A model generated the notes under the pieces. The model was given only the letters and a program-made list of their open reading frames with translations, made no database searches and was not told the origin of the DNA. Made by a program: the position numbers and the translations under genes. DNA of 24,546 nucleotides from an uncultured bacterium (GTDB taxonomy: Bacteria; Verrucomicrobiota; Verrucomicrobiia; Opitutales; Intestinicryptomonadaceae), in the NCBI GenBank assembly GCA_905214995.1, contig CAJMOT010000020.1, positions 1 to 24,546 on the forward strand, in the 5' to 3' direction. Every line of letters starts with the position of its first letter. The first letter of the stretch is position 1. This document shows positions 15,551 to 23,545 of this stretch, one piece after another.

Positions 15551-15751
15551 TCTCAATGGGCGTGAAATCGAACGCTCCGGTAAAAAGCTCCGCCTTCATG
15601 GACGGGTAGCTGATGGCAAGGGGATTCGTCGAAAGAATTATGCGCGGCGGCTGAGACGCTCTCGGAATGCTCCGCCCGGCGGCGGAGAGAACGGGGGCGA
15701 AAAAGCCGCCGGAAATTTCGATAGCGCCGGAATGGGCGCGTGCGGCGCCCG
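15551..15751 (-). other. Unassigned stretch, probably the eroded 5' part of the GH5 pseudogene
   Basis: No intact gene is apparent between the recognisable GH5 fragments and the stop of the small conserved gene at 15752. A frame on the minus strand runs through here (including SYPSMKAELFTGAFDFTP), but I cannot match it to the expected N-terminal GH5 motifs. Confidence 0.35.
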
Positions 15752-16072
15752 CTATCCCTCGAGCATGGCGGCGACGATCGACGGAACAGGAATCCTCCTG
15801 CCGGCGAGGTGGTCGCGCAGCATCGCCGAAAGCCACGGCCTGTCGCTCTCAATCTCGGCTACCTCCAAAAACTTCTCCGAACCCTCGGAAACGACCCTGT
15901 ATTTTTTGACGTCAACCGCAATAGGCGCGTCCTCGCCCGCCAGAGTCGCGGAAACGCGACACGCGCCGGCCTCCGCGTTCAGCTCGACGGAAAACGCCCC
16001 GTCCTGGAAATACTGCGGATACTTGTTTTTCACGTATCCCTCAATGGCCATTGACTTGAATTTGTTCATCAT
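15752..16072 (-). CDS. Small conserved hypothetical protein (106 aa)
   Basis: I do not recognise the family. The 106-residue protein begins MMNKFKSMAIEGYVKNKYPQ. It has a beta-rich middle (GAFSVELNAEAGACRVSATL, VKKYRVVSEG, KFLEVAEIESDRPWL) and ends with a helical segment (MLRDHLAGRRIPVPSIVAAML). It has no signal peptide or membrane segment and looks like a compact cytoplasmic domain. The start is ATG 16072 or the adjacent ATG 16069. A longer upstream frame reaching 16204 would overlap the DjlA-like gene and is unlikely. It starts 5 bases after the DjlA-like stop, so the two are probably co-transcribed. Confidence 0.7.
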   Translation of the reverse strand: MMNKFKSMAIEGYVKNKYPQYFQDGAFSVELNAEAGACRVSATLAGEDAPIAVDVKKYRVVSEGSEKFLEVAEIESDRPWLSAMLRDHLAGRRIPVPSIVAAMLEG

Positions 16073-16077
16073 AATTT

Positions 16078-16818
16078 TTATCGCGCCGAATTTTTTATGG
16101 CATTGTAGGCCTCGTTGATCCGTTTTAGCTCCGATTCCATCGCCGCTATCGCGTACTCGCCCACGCCCTTGGAGCGCAGCACGTCGGGATGGAGCTCCTT
16201 GCACTTGGCGCGGTAGACCTTTTTGACCTCCTCGAACGGCGCGCCGAAAGGCATTCCGAGCGCGGCGTACGCCTCAATGAGCTCGCGGCTCGCCGAGCCG
16301 GCTTCTCCCGCGCGAGAGCCGCCGAACCGCGGAAATTTGGACAGGTTAACGCCCAATTCCGCGGCGGCCTCGGCGAGCGCGCCCTTCTCGGAATCGTTCA
16401 CGTCGCCGTCGCTGAGCGCCACGCGCAAAAGGAGTATGAAAAAGCTCTCGCGCGCCTCGGGGCTCGGAAACAGCGCGCAGAACCTGCGCGCAACGCTACC
16501 GAGAGTCTCGCCGGAATTTTTCGAGCGGCGGAAATGCCCCGCAGCCTTCTCGCGCGTCTCGGAATCGAGGCGCATTTCGGCGAAAATTTTTTCTATTTCG
16601 GCAATCTCGCCCTCGCTAACCCTTCCGTCGGCCTTGGCGATCTTAGATATGCCCTCGCACACGAGTTCCAGAAATTTCGAGCGCGACGCCAGCGAGCTTT
16701 CGGAAGAATCGGAGACGGAATCGCACACATGCCCTATCGCCACCCCGAGCGCGACGCCTATCGGCCCGCCGAAGCACGCCCCGAGCACCCCTCCGATGAA
16801 CTTGCCCCTAAGCCTCAT
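16078..16818 (-). CDS. djlA: DjlA-like co-chaperone (TerB plus J-domain)
   Basis: The 246-residue protein has three parts. A short Gly-rich hydrophobic N-terminus at about residues 7-31 (GGVLGACFGGPIGVALGVAIG) could insert in the membrane. A TerB-like helical domain at about 45-155 (KIAKADGRVSEGEIAEIEKIF and ALSDGDVNDSEKGAL) has the acidic loop pairs of that family. A C-terminal J-domain from about 188 carries the diagnostic HPD tripeptide (CKELHPDVL) and ends LKRINEAYNAIK. J-domains stimulate DnaK ATPase, so this is likely an inner-membrane co-chaperone. It overlaps the upstream HAD gene by 11 bases, implying translational coupling. The domain order matches the DjlA family, though it is slightly shorter than the E. 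coli protein. Confidence 0.85.
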   Translation of the reverse strand: MRLRGKFIGGVLGACFGGPIGVALGVAIGHVCDSVSDSSESSLASRSKFLELVCEGISKIAKADGRVSEGEIAEIEKIFAEMRLDSETREKAAGHFRRSKNSGETLGSVARRFCALFPSPEARESFFILLLRVALSDGDVNDSEKGALAEAAAELGVNLSKFPRFGGSRAGEAGSASRELIEAYAALGMPFGAPFEEVKKVYRAKCKELHPDVLRSKGVGEYAIAAMESELKRINEAYNAIKNSAR

Positions 16819-17671
16819 ACTGCATCCTCTCCGAGACCTCTATCCTGCGCCGCGCGCAAATTTCCTCCATGACGAGCTTCACCTGCCGCGCGAGCTTGGA
16901 ATCCGGCGTATAGTCTGCCTTGACCGCATAGTTCACCCTGTCTTCATCGAGCAGCCGGTGCGCCTTCTCGCGCTTTTCCAAAGTTCCGTTGTGGACCGCT
17001 ATCGAATAGCCGCCCTGCGTCTTGACGAGCTTCATCGCGGGAATGTCGGTGGAACCGTCGCCGAAATATATCATTCTGCGAAACGGCACGGGGCGGGCGT
17101 CCTCGGGCATATAGCGGTTGACGGAATCCTGTATGTCGAAAACGCCCTTGTTTATGCGGAACAGAAACTGCATTTTTGTCGTGTAGTTTACGACGAGCGA
17201 CGGCCAGAACGCCGCGCCGTCCTCCCCGTACATGAAGCTCGACGCGTATATTTTGTCGAACTTGCCGCCTATGGCCGTGCCCTCTATCATCTCCCGTATT
17301 CCGGAGGATATGACATAGTGCCTGACGGTCGCGCCCAGTCGCGCGCCGTATGCGTTTATGTCGGAAAACCAGTCGCCTCCGCCGCGGTCGACTAGCCCGT
17401 CGAAAAATTTCACGCTCCTTCCGAACTCCACAAAGTCTTCGCGCCTTATTTTTATATCCGCCGCGCGCGCCTCCGCGCACATAAGATACATGTAGGCGAG
17501 AATCGCGTCGGCGTCCTGAGCGCGCGCGAGGGCGCAGGTGCGCTCCCAAAATTCGTGCGGCGGGGTCTGCAATTTCGGGAAAAAGGCGTAGTCCTGCATA
17601 TTCGTCGGCGAGAGCGTGCCGTCGAAATCATAACACAAAGCGATGGTGAAATTGTCGGTGCCGGCGTCCAT
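16808..17671 (-). CDS. HAD-superfamily hydrolase
   Basis: The 287-residue protein has the HAD motif I DFDGTL with the nucleophile Asp15 and Asp17. It also has motif II as SSG in VRHYVISSGIREMIEG, a downstream Lys candidate in the KMQF region, and motif IV as GDGSTDIPAMK. It likely removes phosphate from a small metabolite, but the substrate is unknown. Between motifs I and II there is a helical cap insert of roughly 100 residues. There is no signal peptide. The start ATG 17671 is preceded by GGCAAGGT as a weak ribosome binding site. A perfect AT-rich inverted repeat lies 12 bases upstream. It is the first gene of a three-gene minus-strand operon. Confidence 0.85.
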   Translation of the reverse strand: MDAGTDNFTIALCYDFDGTLSPTNMQDYAFFPKLQTPPHEFWERTCALARAQDADAILAYMYLMCAEARAADIKIRREDFVEFGRSVKFFDGLVDRGGGDWFSDINAYGARLGATVRHYVISSGIREMIEGTAIGGKFDKIYASSFMYGEDGAAFWPSLVVNYTTKMQFLFRINKGVFDIQDSVNRYMPEDARPVPFRRMIYFGDGSTDIPAMKLVKTQGGYSIAVHNGTLEKREKAHRLLDEDRVNYAVKADYTPDSKLARQVKLVMEEICARRRIEVSERMQYEA

Positions 17672-17683
17672 ACCTTGCCGTAA

Positions 17684-17701
17684 AATGTTTTTTTAAACAT
17701 T
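17684..17701 (-). promoter_or_regulatory. Perfect AT-rich inverted repeat before the HAD gene
   Basis: AATGTTT and AAACATT (7 bp each, 4-base spacer) form an 18-bp inverted repeat whose near edge is 12 bases from the HAD start. It could be an operator or a leader hairpin next to the ribosome binding site. It has a T-rich centre rather than a T tail, so it is not a standard terminator. Confidence 0.35.
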
Positions 17702-17802
17702 AAGGAATATTTTGCCGCCGAACGCAACGCGAAAAGGCCGGCGCAAAATTCGCAGATCCGCATGGCGGTTTGGGGTGTCCGCAGATGCCGGACATTTCTC
17801 TT

Positions 17803-17854
17803 AAAAAATTTAGAATACGGGAAATCCCGCGCGCTTCCGCCGGCGAGATTTCCC
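17803..17854 (-). terminator. Possible terminator of the sulfide:quinone oxidoreductase gene
   Basis: Read on the minus strand, GGGAAATC (17854-17847) pairs with GATTTCCC (17826-17819) around a 20-base GC-rich loop. An AT-rich stretch with six T residues follows near 17808-17803. It begins 17 bases after the stop. The long loop and the gap before the T run make it only moderately convincing. Confidence 0.45.
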
Positions 17855-17870
17855 TATCCGCGGCCCCATC

Positions 17871-19265
17871 TCACGCCAGGCCGTTTAACATTCCGTAAAA
17901 ATACATCGGTTTTAGCGCGTAGACTTTCAGAAGCCACGCTATCCTGCTCTCCTTCGACATGTCGAAGAGCGAGAGCGGAAAGGAAATTTCCGGCTCCTTT
18001 GCGTAGTCGAACTCGCACATTAGCACGTGCCCGTAGTCGGTGATAATGGGGCACGCGGCGTAGCCGTCGTACTTTTCTTCCGGCGCTTTGCCCTCCATTA
18101 TGGAAATGAGGTTTGCGGCGGCTATTGGATACTGCTTGCGCACCGCGGCGGAAGTCTTGCTCGTCGGCAGCGCGGAGGCGTCGCCGAGCACGATTATGTT
18201 GGAGTATTTCGGGTGCACGAGGGTGTGCTTGTCCACGGCCGCCCAGCCCTCGGCAACCCTCTTGCCCGACTCTATCGAAAGCCCCGACCTTTTGACGAAA
18301 TCCGGAGCCGTCATCGGCGGCAGAAAGTGTATGAAGTCGTACCCCTCCTTTTTCTCGACGGTCTCCGTCTTGGAAGGGTCCGCCTTCGACGGGACTTCCG
18401 TCTGGAAATACGCCGTCTTTGAGGAAGTGTCTATGCCTTTGAGCCTCGTTCGCGTCGAAATGGGTATGCTGCGCTCTTTGTATATCTCAAGCAGCCTCTT
18501 TGTGAAAAACGGCACGTCGTAAAGCTCGGGGGAAGCCGTGCAGAACTTGAAGTCGAGCTTTTCGCGCGTCCCGAGCTTGCGGCTCAGATGTTCCGTCAGC
18601 ATGCAGATTTTTTTTGGGGCGCCGCCGCACTTGTGCTTTGTGTAGGTGTCGAAAAACAGCCCTTTGCCCCCGTCTTCGGCGAATTTCCGCATTCCCCGCC
18701 ACGCGCGCACAGCGCCCTGGTGGTCGTAGATGCAATGCGCGTCGCCCTCTCCGAGAGTTTCGCGCGATATGCCCTCCACGCCGTCCCAGTTTATCCGGAT
18801 TCCCGGCGCGAGCACGAGAAAATCGTAGGGAACGGTCCCGCTTTTCAAAGTCGATATCCTGTTTTTCGACGGGTCGATTTCCACTACGGAATCCTTTATC
18901 CACTTGGCGCCTTCGGGGATGCAGTCCGCCTGCTTTTTATACACTTCGTCCGCGCCGTATATCCCGCCGCCGATTAGGGTGAATCCGGGCTGGTAGTAGT
19001 GCAGGTCGGAGGGGTCGATTATGGTGATATCGGGGTTTTCAAGCCGCCTCAGAAGCTTTGCCGCGGTCGATATTCCCGCCGCCCCGCCGCCGACTACGGC
19101 GATCTTTCCCTTCGCGGAGCTGGAAAACGCGCGGGCGGCGCCCATTCCGGCGAATGTCGCCGCTCCCGCCCCCGCCATGATTTTGACAAAGCGGCGCCTG
19201 TCCATTGCGCCGCATTTTATTTTCGTTTCGATTTCGCTTCTGATGTCCATAAATTTCGCCCGCAA
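17871..19265 (-). CDS. sqr: Type II sulfide:quinone oxidoreductase-like flavoprotein with Tat-like signal
   Basis: The protein is a two-dinucleotide-binding flavoprotein that fits the SQR family, which oxidises sulfide to sulfane sulfur and passes electrons to quinone at the membrane. The FAD motif VVGGGAAG is at residues 57-64. It has the key type II signatures: KCGGAPKK with Cys213, and GYAACPIITDYG with Cys405 followed by CEFDY. These correspond to the redox cysteine pair of human SQOR. The C-terminus (KESRIAWLLKVYALKPMYFYGML) is an amphipathic membrane-associating segment, as in that group. The N-terminus contains DRRRFVKIMAGAGAATFAG, a twin-arginine signal, which is unexpected for this group. 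Starts at 19265, 19250 or 19205 all keep this signal, and none has a clear ribosome binding site. It is divergent from the porin/ABC operon. Confidence 0.85.
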   Translation of the reverse strand: MRAKFMDIRSEIETKIKCGAMDRRRFVKIMAGAGAATFAGMGAARAFSSSAKGKIAVVGGGAAGISTAAKLLRRLENPDITIIDPSDLHYYQPGFTLIGGGIYGADEVYKKQADCIPEGAKWIKDSVVEIDPSKNRISTLKSGTVPYDFLVLAPGIRINWDGVEGISRETLGEGDAHCIYDHQGAVRAWRGMRKFAEDGGKGLFFDTYTKHKCGGAPKKICMLTEHLSRKLGTREKLDFKFCTASPELYDVPFFTKRLLEIYKERSIPISTRTRLKGIDTSSKTAYFQTEVPSKADPSKTETVEKKEGYDFIHFLPPMTAPDFVKRSGLSIESGKRVAEGWAAVDKHTLVHPKYSNIIVLGDASALPTSKTSAAVRKQYPIAAANLISIMEGKAPEEKYDGYAACPIITDYGHVLMCEFDYAKEPEISFPLSLFDMSKESRIAWLLKVYALKPMYFYGMLNGLA

Positions 19266-19456
19266 ATTCGGGCCGATTCGGCCGTGCGGTTCTTATCGCG
19301 CGAATTATTTGATTGCAAAAAACCGGCGCAAAGATTGAGTAAATTTAGGAAGCTTGAATGAATTCGGAGATGTTTTCAACGATTTTCGACAAGCTGCCTC
19401 GGGCCGGCGTTTCTTCATTCCGATATTCCGGCCGTCCGAAACCGGAAACCCCGAAA

Positions 19457-20731
19457 ATGCCAACTCCCAAACTCGCCATCATCGCGGCGTCCGCCGCTTT
19501 CGCCTGCGCCCTGTCGGCCTCGGAAAAATCGGCCCTTGACGGATACGTAAAATGCGGAATCCTCACACCGCAAGAGGCCGCGGAGATTTCCAAATCCGCG
19601 GCGTCCGTGGAGCCGCGGCGCCCCGAGACGAAAAAGCTCAAGCTTTCGAGCCGCATACAGCTGCAATACGAATGGACGGACAGTTCCATGATTTCCGAAT
19701 ATTCCGGATCCTCCGGAGGGTCGGGGGCGTCGTCGTTTCTGGCGCGCCGCATATTCATAGAGGCGTCCGCAGACCTCGGCGGCGGGTGGAAGGCGCAGTT
19801 CGGCGTCGACCTCGCGCGGACTCAGGCGAACAGCTTTTTAATAGACAATTACGTCGCAAAGTCCATAGAGGGCGAATACGTTGACGGCACATTGTACCTC
19901 GGGTACATGAAGCCGCAATTCATATACGAGGAAACTACGTCCTCGTTCGAGCTCAGCGCGATAGAGAGGTCGCCGGCGACCATGTTCTGGTCGGGGGCGG
20001 CGAGCGCTACGCGCATGGGCGTGGGAAACCGCTACGCGGGCGTGAGGTGGAACGGCAACGTCCGGCAAATCCCGGGGCTCGCCTACGTGCTTTCGGTGAC
20101 GAACTCCTACCAGCTCTCCCCCGAGGACGGGCGCGGGCCGTCGTCAAAGCTTATAGACAACTCGCTCGCATACTGGTTCAGCGCGTCGTATTCGCTCAAA
20201 GGCGGGGAGGATCCGTGGAAGCTGAAAATCGGCGCGTACACGATGTATTCGTCGAGCGCAAACCGCGACAACAATTCGGCTATATACTCCGTAAACCCGT
20301 ATGTGGCGGGCTCGTGGGGGAATCTCAATTTCTGGGCGGAATACATAGGCTCGGTGGTGGCGGACGGGCGGATGTCGGCGGCGGGAACTCGGGAGCAGTG
20401 CTCGCCCTACGGCGTGAACGTTTGCGCGGAGTACCTCTTCGACGCGGGCGGCTTCGGAAAAGCCGGGCCGGTTTTCAGGTATTGCTGGCTCGACACCGAC
20501 GGCAGGGGAATCAGAATCTCCGACGCCGTGCGGCAGGCTCCGAATGTCGGCGGAAGCTACGACACAGTACAGGACTTTTACGCCGGCATAAACTGGTATT
20601 TGCGGGGTAACGACCTGAAGATTCAGTTCGGCTACGAATACTCCCAATTTTCGGGCCCGATAGCGGGCGCGGGCGGCCACCGCTGCGCGGAGGCGCACGC
20701 GGCGCGCGTGCAGTTTCAGATGAAAATGTAG
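19457..20731 (+). CDS. Outer-membrane porin, OprP/OprO-like
   Basis: The 424-residue protein has a signal peptide (MPTPKLAIIAASAAFACALSAS) followed by a short helical region (DGYVKCGILTPQEAAEISKSA) and a linker. The rest consists of alternating amphipathic beta strands rich in Tyr, Gly and Ser (KLSSRIQLQYEW, RRIFIEASADLGGGWKAQFGVDL, GTLYLGYMKPQF, YAGVRWNG, FYAGINWYL), as in phosphate-selective porins O/P. The order of strands with ARRIFIEASADLGG and the KPQF motif is characteristic of that family. It lets small anions into the periplasm; the actual solute is not predictable. ATG 19457 was chosen because it directly precedes the signal peptide; an upstream frame from 19358 adds non-signal residues. 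It lies 83 bases upstream of a sulfonate-type ABC operon without a convincing terminator between, and divergent from the SQR gene. Confidence 0.75.
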   Translation: MPTPKLAIIAASAAFACALSASEKSALDGYVKCGILTPQEAAEISKSAASVEPRRPETKKLKLSSRIQLQYEWTDSSMISEYSGSSGGSGASSFLARRIFIEASADLGGGWKAQFGVDLARTQANSFLIDNYVAKSIEGEYVDGTLYLGYMKPQFIYEETTSSFELSAIERSPATMFWSGAASATRMGVGNRYAGVRWNGNVRQIPGLAYVLSVTNSYQLSPEDGRGPSSKLIDNSLAYWFSASYSLKGGEDPWKLKIGAYTMYSSSANRDNNSAIYSVNPYVAGSWGNLNFWAEYIGSVVADGRMSAAGTREQCSPYGVNVCAEYLFDAGGFGKAGPVFRYCWLDTDGRGIRISDAVRQAPNVGGSYDTVQDFYAGINWYLRGNDLKIQFGYEYSQFSGPIAGAGGHRCAEAHAARVQFQMKM

Positions 20732-20814
20732 CGCGCCCCGCGGGATTTAATGCTTGAAATCGGGGCGTTCGTAAAAAAAATAGCCCCATAATCAATTATT
20801 GGCATACGCACGCA

Positions 20815-21795
20815 ATGAAACCGATTTTTAAGAAATTCGCACTCGCGGTTTTCTCCGCCGCCGCCCTATGCGCGTCCGCGCGCGCCGAAACCGTCCTGCG
20901 GGTCGGGCACTTTCCCAACATATCGCACGCGCAGGCGCTGGTCGCGCACAGGCTCAGCATGCTCGGCAAGGGGTGGTTCGAGGAACGGCTCGGCAAGGGC
21001 GTGAAAATCCAGTGGATGCTCTTCAACGCCGGCCCGAGCGCGATGGAGTCCGTCTTTGCGGGGGCGGTGGACATCACCTACGTCGGGCCCAACCCCGCCA
21101 TAAACGCCTACGCCAAGACGCGCGGGCGCGACATCCGCATACTCGCAGGCTCCGCCGACGGCGGGGCGTCGCTCGTGGTAAACCCGAAGCTCGGAATAAA
21201 GGGCCCGCAGGATTTCAAGGGCAAGAGCATAGGAACCCCGCAGCTCGGCAACACGCAGGATGTCGCCTGCCGCGCGTGGCTCATCGACAACGGGGTGAAA
21301 GTCGCGCTCACTTCGGGCGAGGCGCGCGTGATTCCGACCCCCAACCCCGAGCAGCTGATGCTCTTCAAGCGCGGAGACCTCGACGCCGTGTGGACAGTCG
21401 AGCCGTGGGTCACGCGCCTAGAACAGGACGCCGGCGGGAAAATATTTCTCGACCAGAAGGAGGCGGTGACGACGATTCTCGTCACCAACAACAAGACTTT
21501 GAAGGAGCACGCCGAACTGGTAGAAAAATTCGTCGCCGCGCACAAGGAGCTGACGGACTGGATAAACAAAAATCCCGCCGAGGCGCAGAAGCTCGCCCTC
21601 GAAGCGCTCGACGAGCTGATGGGGGGCGCGAGCATATCCAAGGAGCTCGTCGCCGCCGCATGGCCCAGGCTGACTTTTACGGCGGAAGTCAACCACGGGG
21701 AGCTCGAGAAATTCGTGGACGACGCATACAAATGCGGCTTCCTCAGAAAGAAGTTCGACATTAAAAACATTTTCGCCGACCAAAACCGGAAATGA
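20815..21795 (+). CDS. ABC transporter substrate-binding protein, sulfonate/nitrate/taurine family
   Basis: This 326-residue periplasmic protein starts with a signal peptide ending CASARA (cleavage before ETVLRVGHF) and no lipobox Cys. It belongs to the SsuA/TauA/NrtA-like (NMT1/THI5-like) group. Characteristic parts are LRVGHFPNISHAQALVAHRL, the FNAGPSAMESVFAGAVDITYVGPNPAINAY ligand region, LGNTQDVACRAWL, and the later VWTVEPWVTRL. Proteins of this family bind sulfonates, taurine, nitrate, cyanate or pyrimidine precursors, and residues that would decide between these cannot be judged here. Its stop overlaps the ATPase start (ATGA at 21792-21795), and permease and ATPase follow in one unit. 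Placement next to SQR suggests a sulfur-containing ligand. Confidence 0.9.
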   Translation: MKPIFKKFALAVFSAAALCASARAETVLRVGHFPNISHAQALVAHRLSMLGKGWFEERLGKGVKIQWMLFNAGPSAMESVFAGAVDITYVGPNPAINAYAKTRGRDIRILAGSADGGASLVVNPKLGIKGPQDFKGKSIGTPQLGNTQDVACRAWLIDNGVKVALTSGEARVIPTPNPEQLMLFKRGDLDAVWTVEPWVTRLEQDAGGKIFLDQKEAVTTILVTNNKTLKEHAELVEKFVAAHKELTDWINKNPAEAQKLALEALDELMGGASISKELVAAAWPRLTFTAEVNHGELEKFVDDAYKCGFLRKKFDIKNIFADQNRK

Positions 21796-22598
21796 GCAAC
21801 ATTCACGCGGAACTAGAAAACGTCACGGCAAAGCTCGTCGTGGACGACGTGAGCAAGACCTTCAACTCCGCGGGGGGAAAGGTCGAGGCGCTCAAAAACG
21901 TCAGCCTGAAAGTCGGCGAGGGCGAATTTGTGTGCCTCGTCGGCCCGAGCGGATGCGGGAAATCCACCCTTCTCAACCTCGTCGCCGGCCTAGACAAGCC
22001 CGACAGCGGGACGATAAAGGTTGACGACACTCCCGTTTCCGGCCCCGGGCGCGACCGCATGGTGATGTTTCAGGAGCACGCCCTCTTCCCGTGGCTCGAC
22101 GTTTTCGACAACGTGCTCTTCGGGCTGAAGCTCAAGCCCAACCTCACGAATCCCGAGCGCAAGGAGGTGGCGAAATTTTATCTGCACCTCGTGGGGCTCG
22201 AAAAGTTTGCGCACTCTTCAATACACGAGCTCTCCGGCGGAATGCGCCAGAGGGTCGCGCTCGCGAGGTCGCTTGCGCCCAACCCGCGAATTTTGCTGAT
22301 GGACGAAACCTTCGGCGCCCTCGACGCCCTCACGCGGGAGCAGCTCTACGGCGAGCTCCAGCAGATATGGCAGAAGCGCAAAAAGACGATTATATTCGTC
22401 ACCCACAATATCCGCGAGGCCGTGTGCCTCGGCGACAGGGTCGTGCTTTTCTCGCCGCACCCCGGGAGAATTGTCAACACGTTTGAAATAGACATTCCGC
22501 GCCTCAGGGACATCAACGACCCCGCGCTGAGCCCCTATACGCTTGAAATTACGGCCGCGTTGAAACGGCATACCGACGGCAGGGAGGTGGCTGAATAA
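21792..22598 (+). CDS. ABC transporter ATP-binding protein, SsuB/TauB-like
   Basis: The 268-residue ATPase has Walker A GPSGCGKST, Q-loop MFQEHALFPW, signature LSGGMRQR, Walker B ILLMDETFGALD and the switch His in FVTHNI. These match the nitrate/sulfonate/bicarbonate importer ATPase branch (for example the PGRI motif near the C-terminus). It powers uptake with the permease encoded directly downstream. Its ATG overlaps the stop of the binding protein, and its own stop shares a base with the permease ATG, so all three are translationally coupled. Confidence 0.95.
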   Translation: MSNIHAELENVTAKLVVDDVSKTFNSAGGKVEALKNVSLKVGEGEFVCLVGPSGCGKSTLLNLVAGLDKPDSGTIKVDDTPVSGPGRDRMVMFQEHALFPWLDVFDNVLFGLKLKPNLTNPERKEVAKFYLHLVGLEKFAHSSIHELSGGMRQRVALARSLAPNPRILLMDETFGALDALTREQLYGELQQIWQKRKKTIIFVTHNIREAVCLGDRVVLFSPHPGRIVNTFEIDIPRLRDINDPALSPYTLEITAALKRHTDGREVAE

Positions 22599-23371
22599 TG
22601 AAAGCCCGAAGAATTTTGTTTTCGGTTGCGGCGTTTGCCGCAATGCTCCTTATTTGGGAATTTGCGGTGAGGTCTTTCGACTTCGCCGAATACATGCTTC
22701 CGCCGCCGTCGGAGGTGGCGATGTACCTTTGGGGCGCGGTTTGCGACCTTTCCCTGCCGAAAGCCGTGTGGGTGACGGGCAAAAGGCTTTTCACGGGATA
22801 CGCGATAGGCCTTTGCATCGGGATACCGACGGGAATGCTGTGCTCGCGCTTCAACATCTTCAAGGATACCGTCGGCATACTCGCCCTCGGCCTGCAAGCC
22901 CTGCCGAGCGTGTGCTGGGTGCCGCTTGCGATAATGTGGTTCGGGCAGGAAGAGTCCGCTATGCTGTTTGTCGTCGTAATGGGGACGGTGTGGTCGCTGA
23001 TACTCGCCACGCAGCACGGGGTGGCAAACATTCCTCCGATATATTTGCGCGCCGCGAGCACAATGGGCTCGCGGGGGTTCCACACATGGCTGCACGTCAT
23101 AGCTCCCGCGGCGCTGCCGAGCATTATCGGCGGCATGAAGCAGGGTTGGGCGTTCGCGTGGAGGTCGCTGATGGCAGCGGAAATTTACGTGACCATCCTC
23201 ACGGGCTTCGGGCTCGGGCAGCTGCTGCACTACGGCAGGGAGCTCATGAGAATGGACCAGGTAATCGGCGTAATGTGCGTCGTAATCGCGATAGGGCTTC
23301 TTATAGACAAGGCGGTGTTCTCGCCCATAGAGAGCAATCTGCGCAAGCGCTGGGGCATATCTTCCGACTGA
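22598..23371 (+). CDS. ABC transporter permease, SsuC/TauC-like
   Basis: The 257-residue inner-membrane protein has about six hydrophobic helices. It has the family segment AEYMLPPPSEVAMYL after helix 1 and the cytoplasmic EAA-type loop AASTMGSRGFHTWLHVIAPAALPSIIGGMKQGWAFAWRSL that docks on the ATPase. A single permease subunit of this type normally forms a homodimer. The ATG at 22598 shares one base with the upstream stop. A terminator-like hairpin follows 46 bases after the stop. Confidence 0.95.
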   Translation: MKARRILFSVAAFAAMLLIWEFAVRSFDFAEYMLPPPSEVAMYLWGAVCDLSLPKAVWVTGKRLFTGYAIGLCIGIPTGMLCSRFNIFKDTVGILALGLQALPSVCWVPLAIMWFGQEESAMLFVVVMGTVWSLILATQHGVANIPPIYLRAASTMGSRGFHTWLHVIAPAALPSIIGGMKQGWAFAWRSLMAAEIYVTILTGFGLGQLLHYGRELMRMDQVIGVMCVVIAIGLLIDKAVFSPIESNLRKRWGISSD

Positions 23372-23417
23372 CGCGGCCGCTTGCGGCAAAATCGCGGCTT
23401 CCATATTTTGCAAATTT

Positions 23418-23448
23418 CGCGCTTTCGTTTTTGCGGAGCGCGCTTTTT
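23418..23448 (+). terminator. Probable terminator of the ABC importer operon
   Basis: CGCGCT (23418-23423) pairs with AGCGCG (23437-23442) around a 13-base loop, followed by C and five T residues. It sits between the permease stop and the next gene. The stem is short, so confidence is moderate. Confidence 0.45.
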
Positions 23449-23545
23449 GCGCCCATGCGCGGTCCGCCAGCCGCCGCGCTCTCCGCGGTTGCTTCTTCAA
23501 CTTGCCGCTTGACTCGCGGGAAAAAAAGCGTTTTTAGTCATATAT

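Noticed and set aside
19266..19456. Promoter between the SQR gene and the porin gene
   Set aside because: TTGCAA at 19313 and TAAATT at 19340 are separated by 21 bases, too far for a standard promoter. No better pair was found.
20734..20767. Hairpin after the porin gene (CGCCCC with GGGGCG and inner GATTT with AAATC)
   Set aside because: It has a bulge and is not followed by a T run on the plus strand, so I did not call it a terminator. Porin and ABC genes may be co-transcribed.
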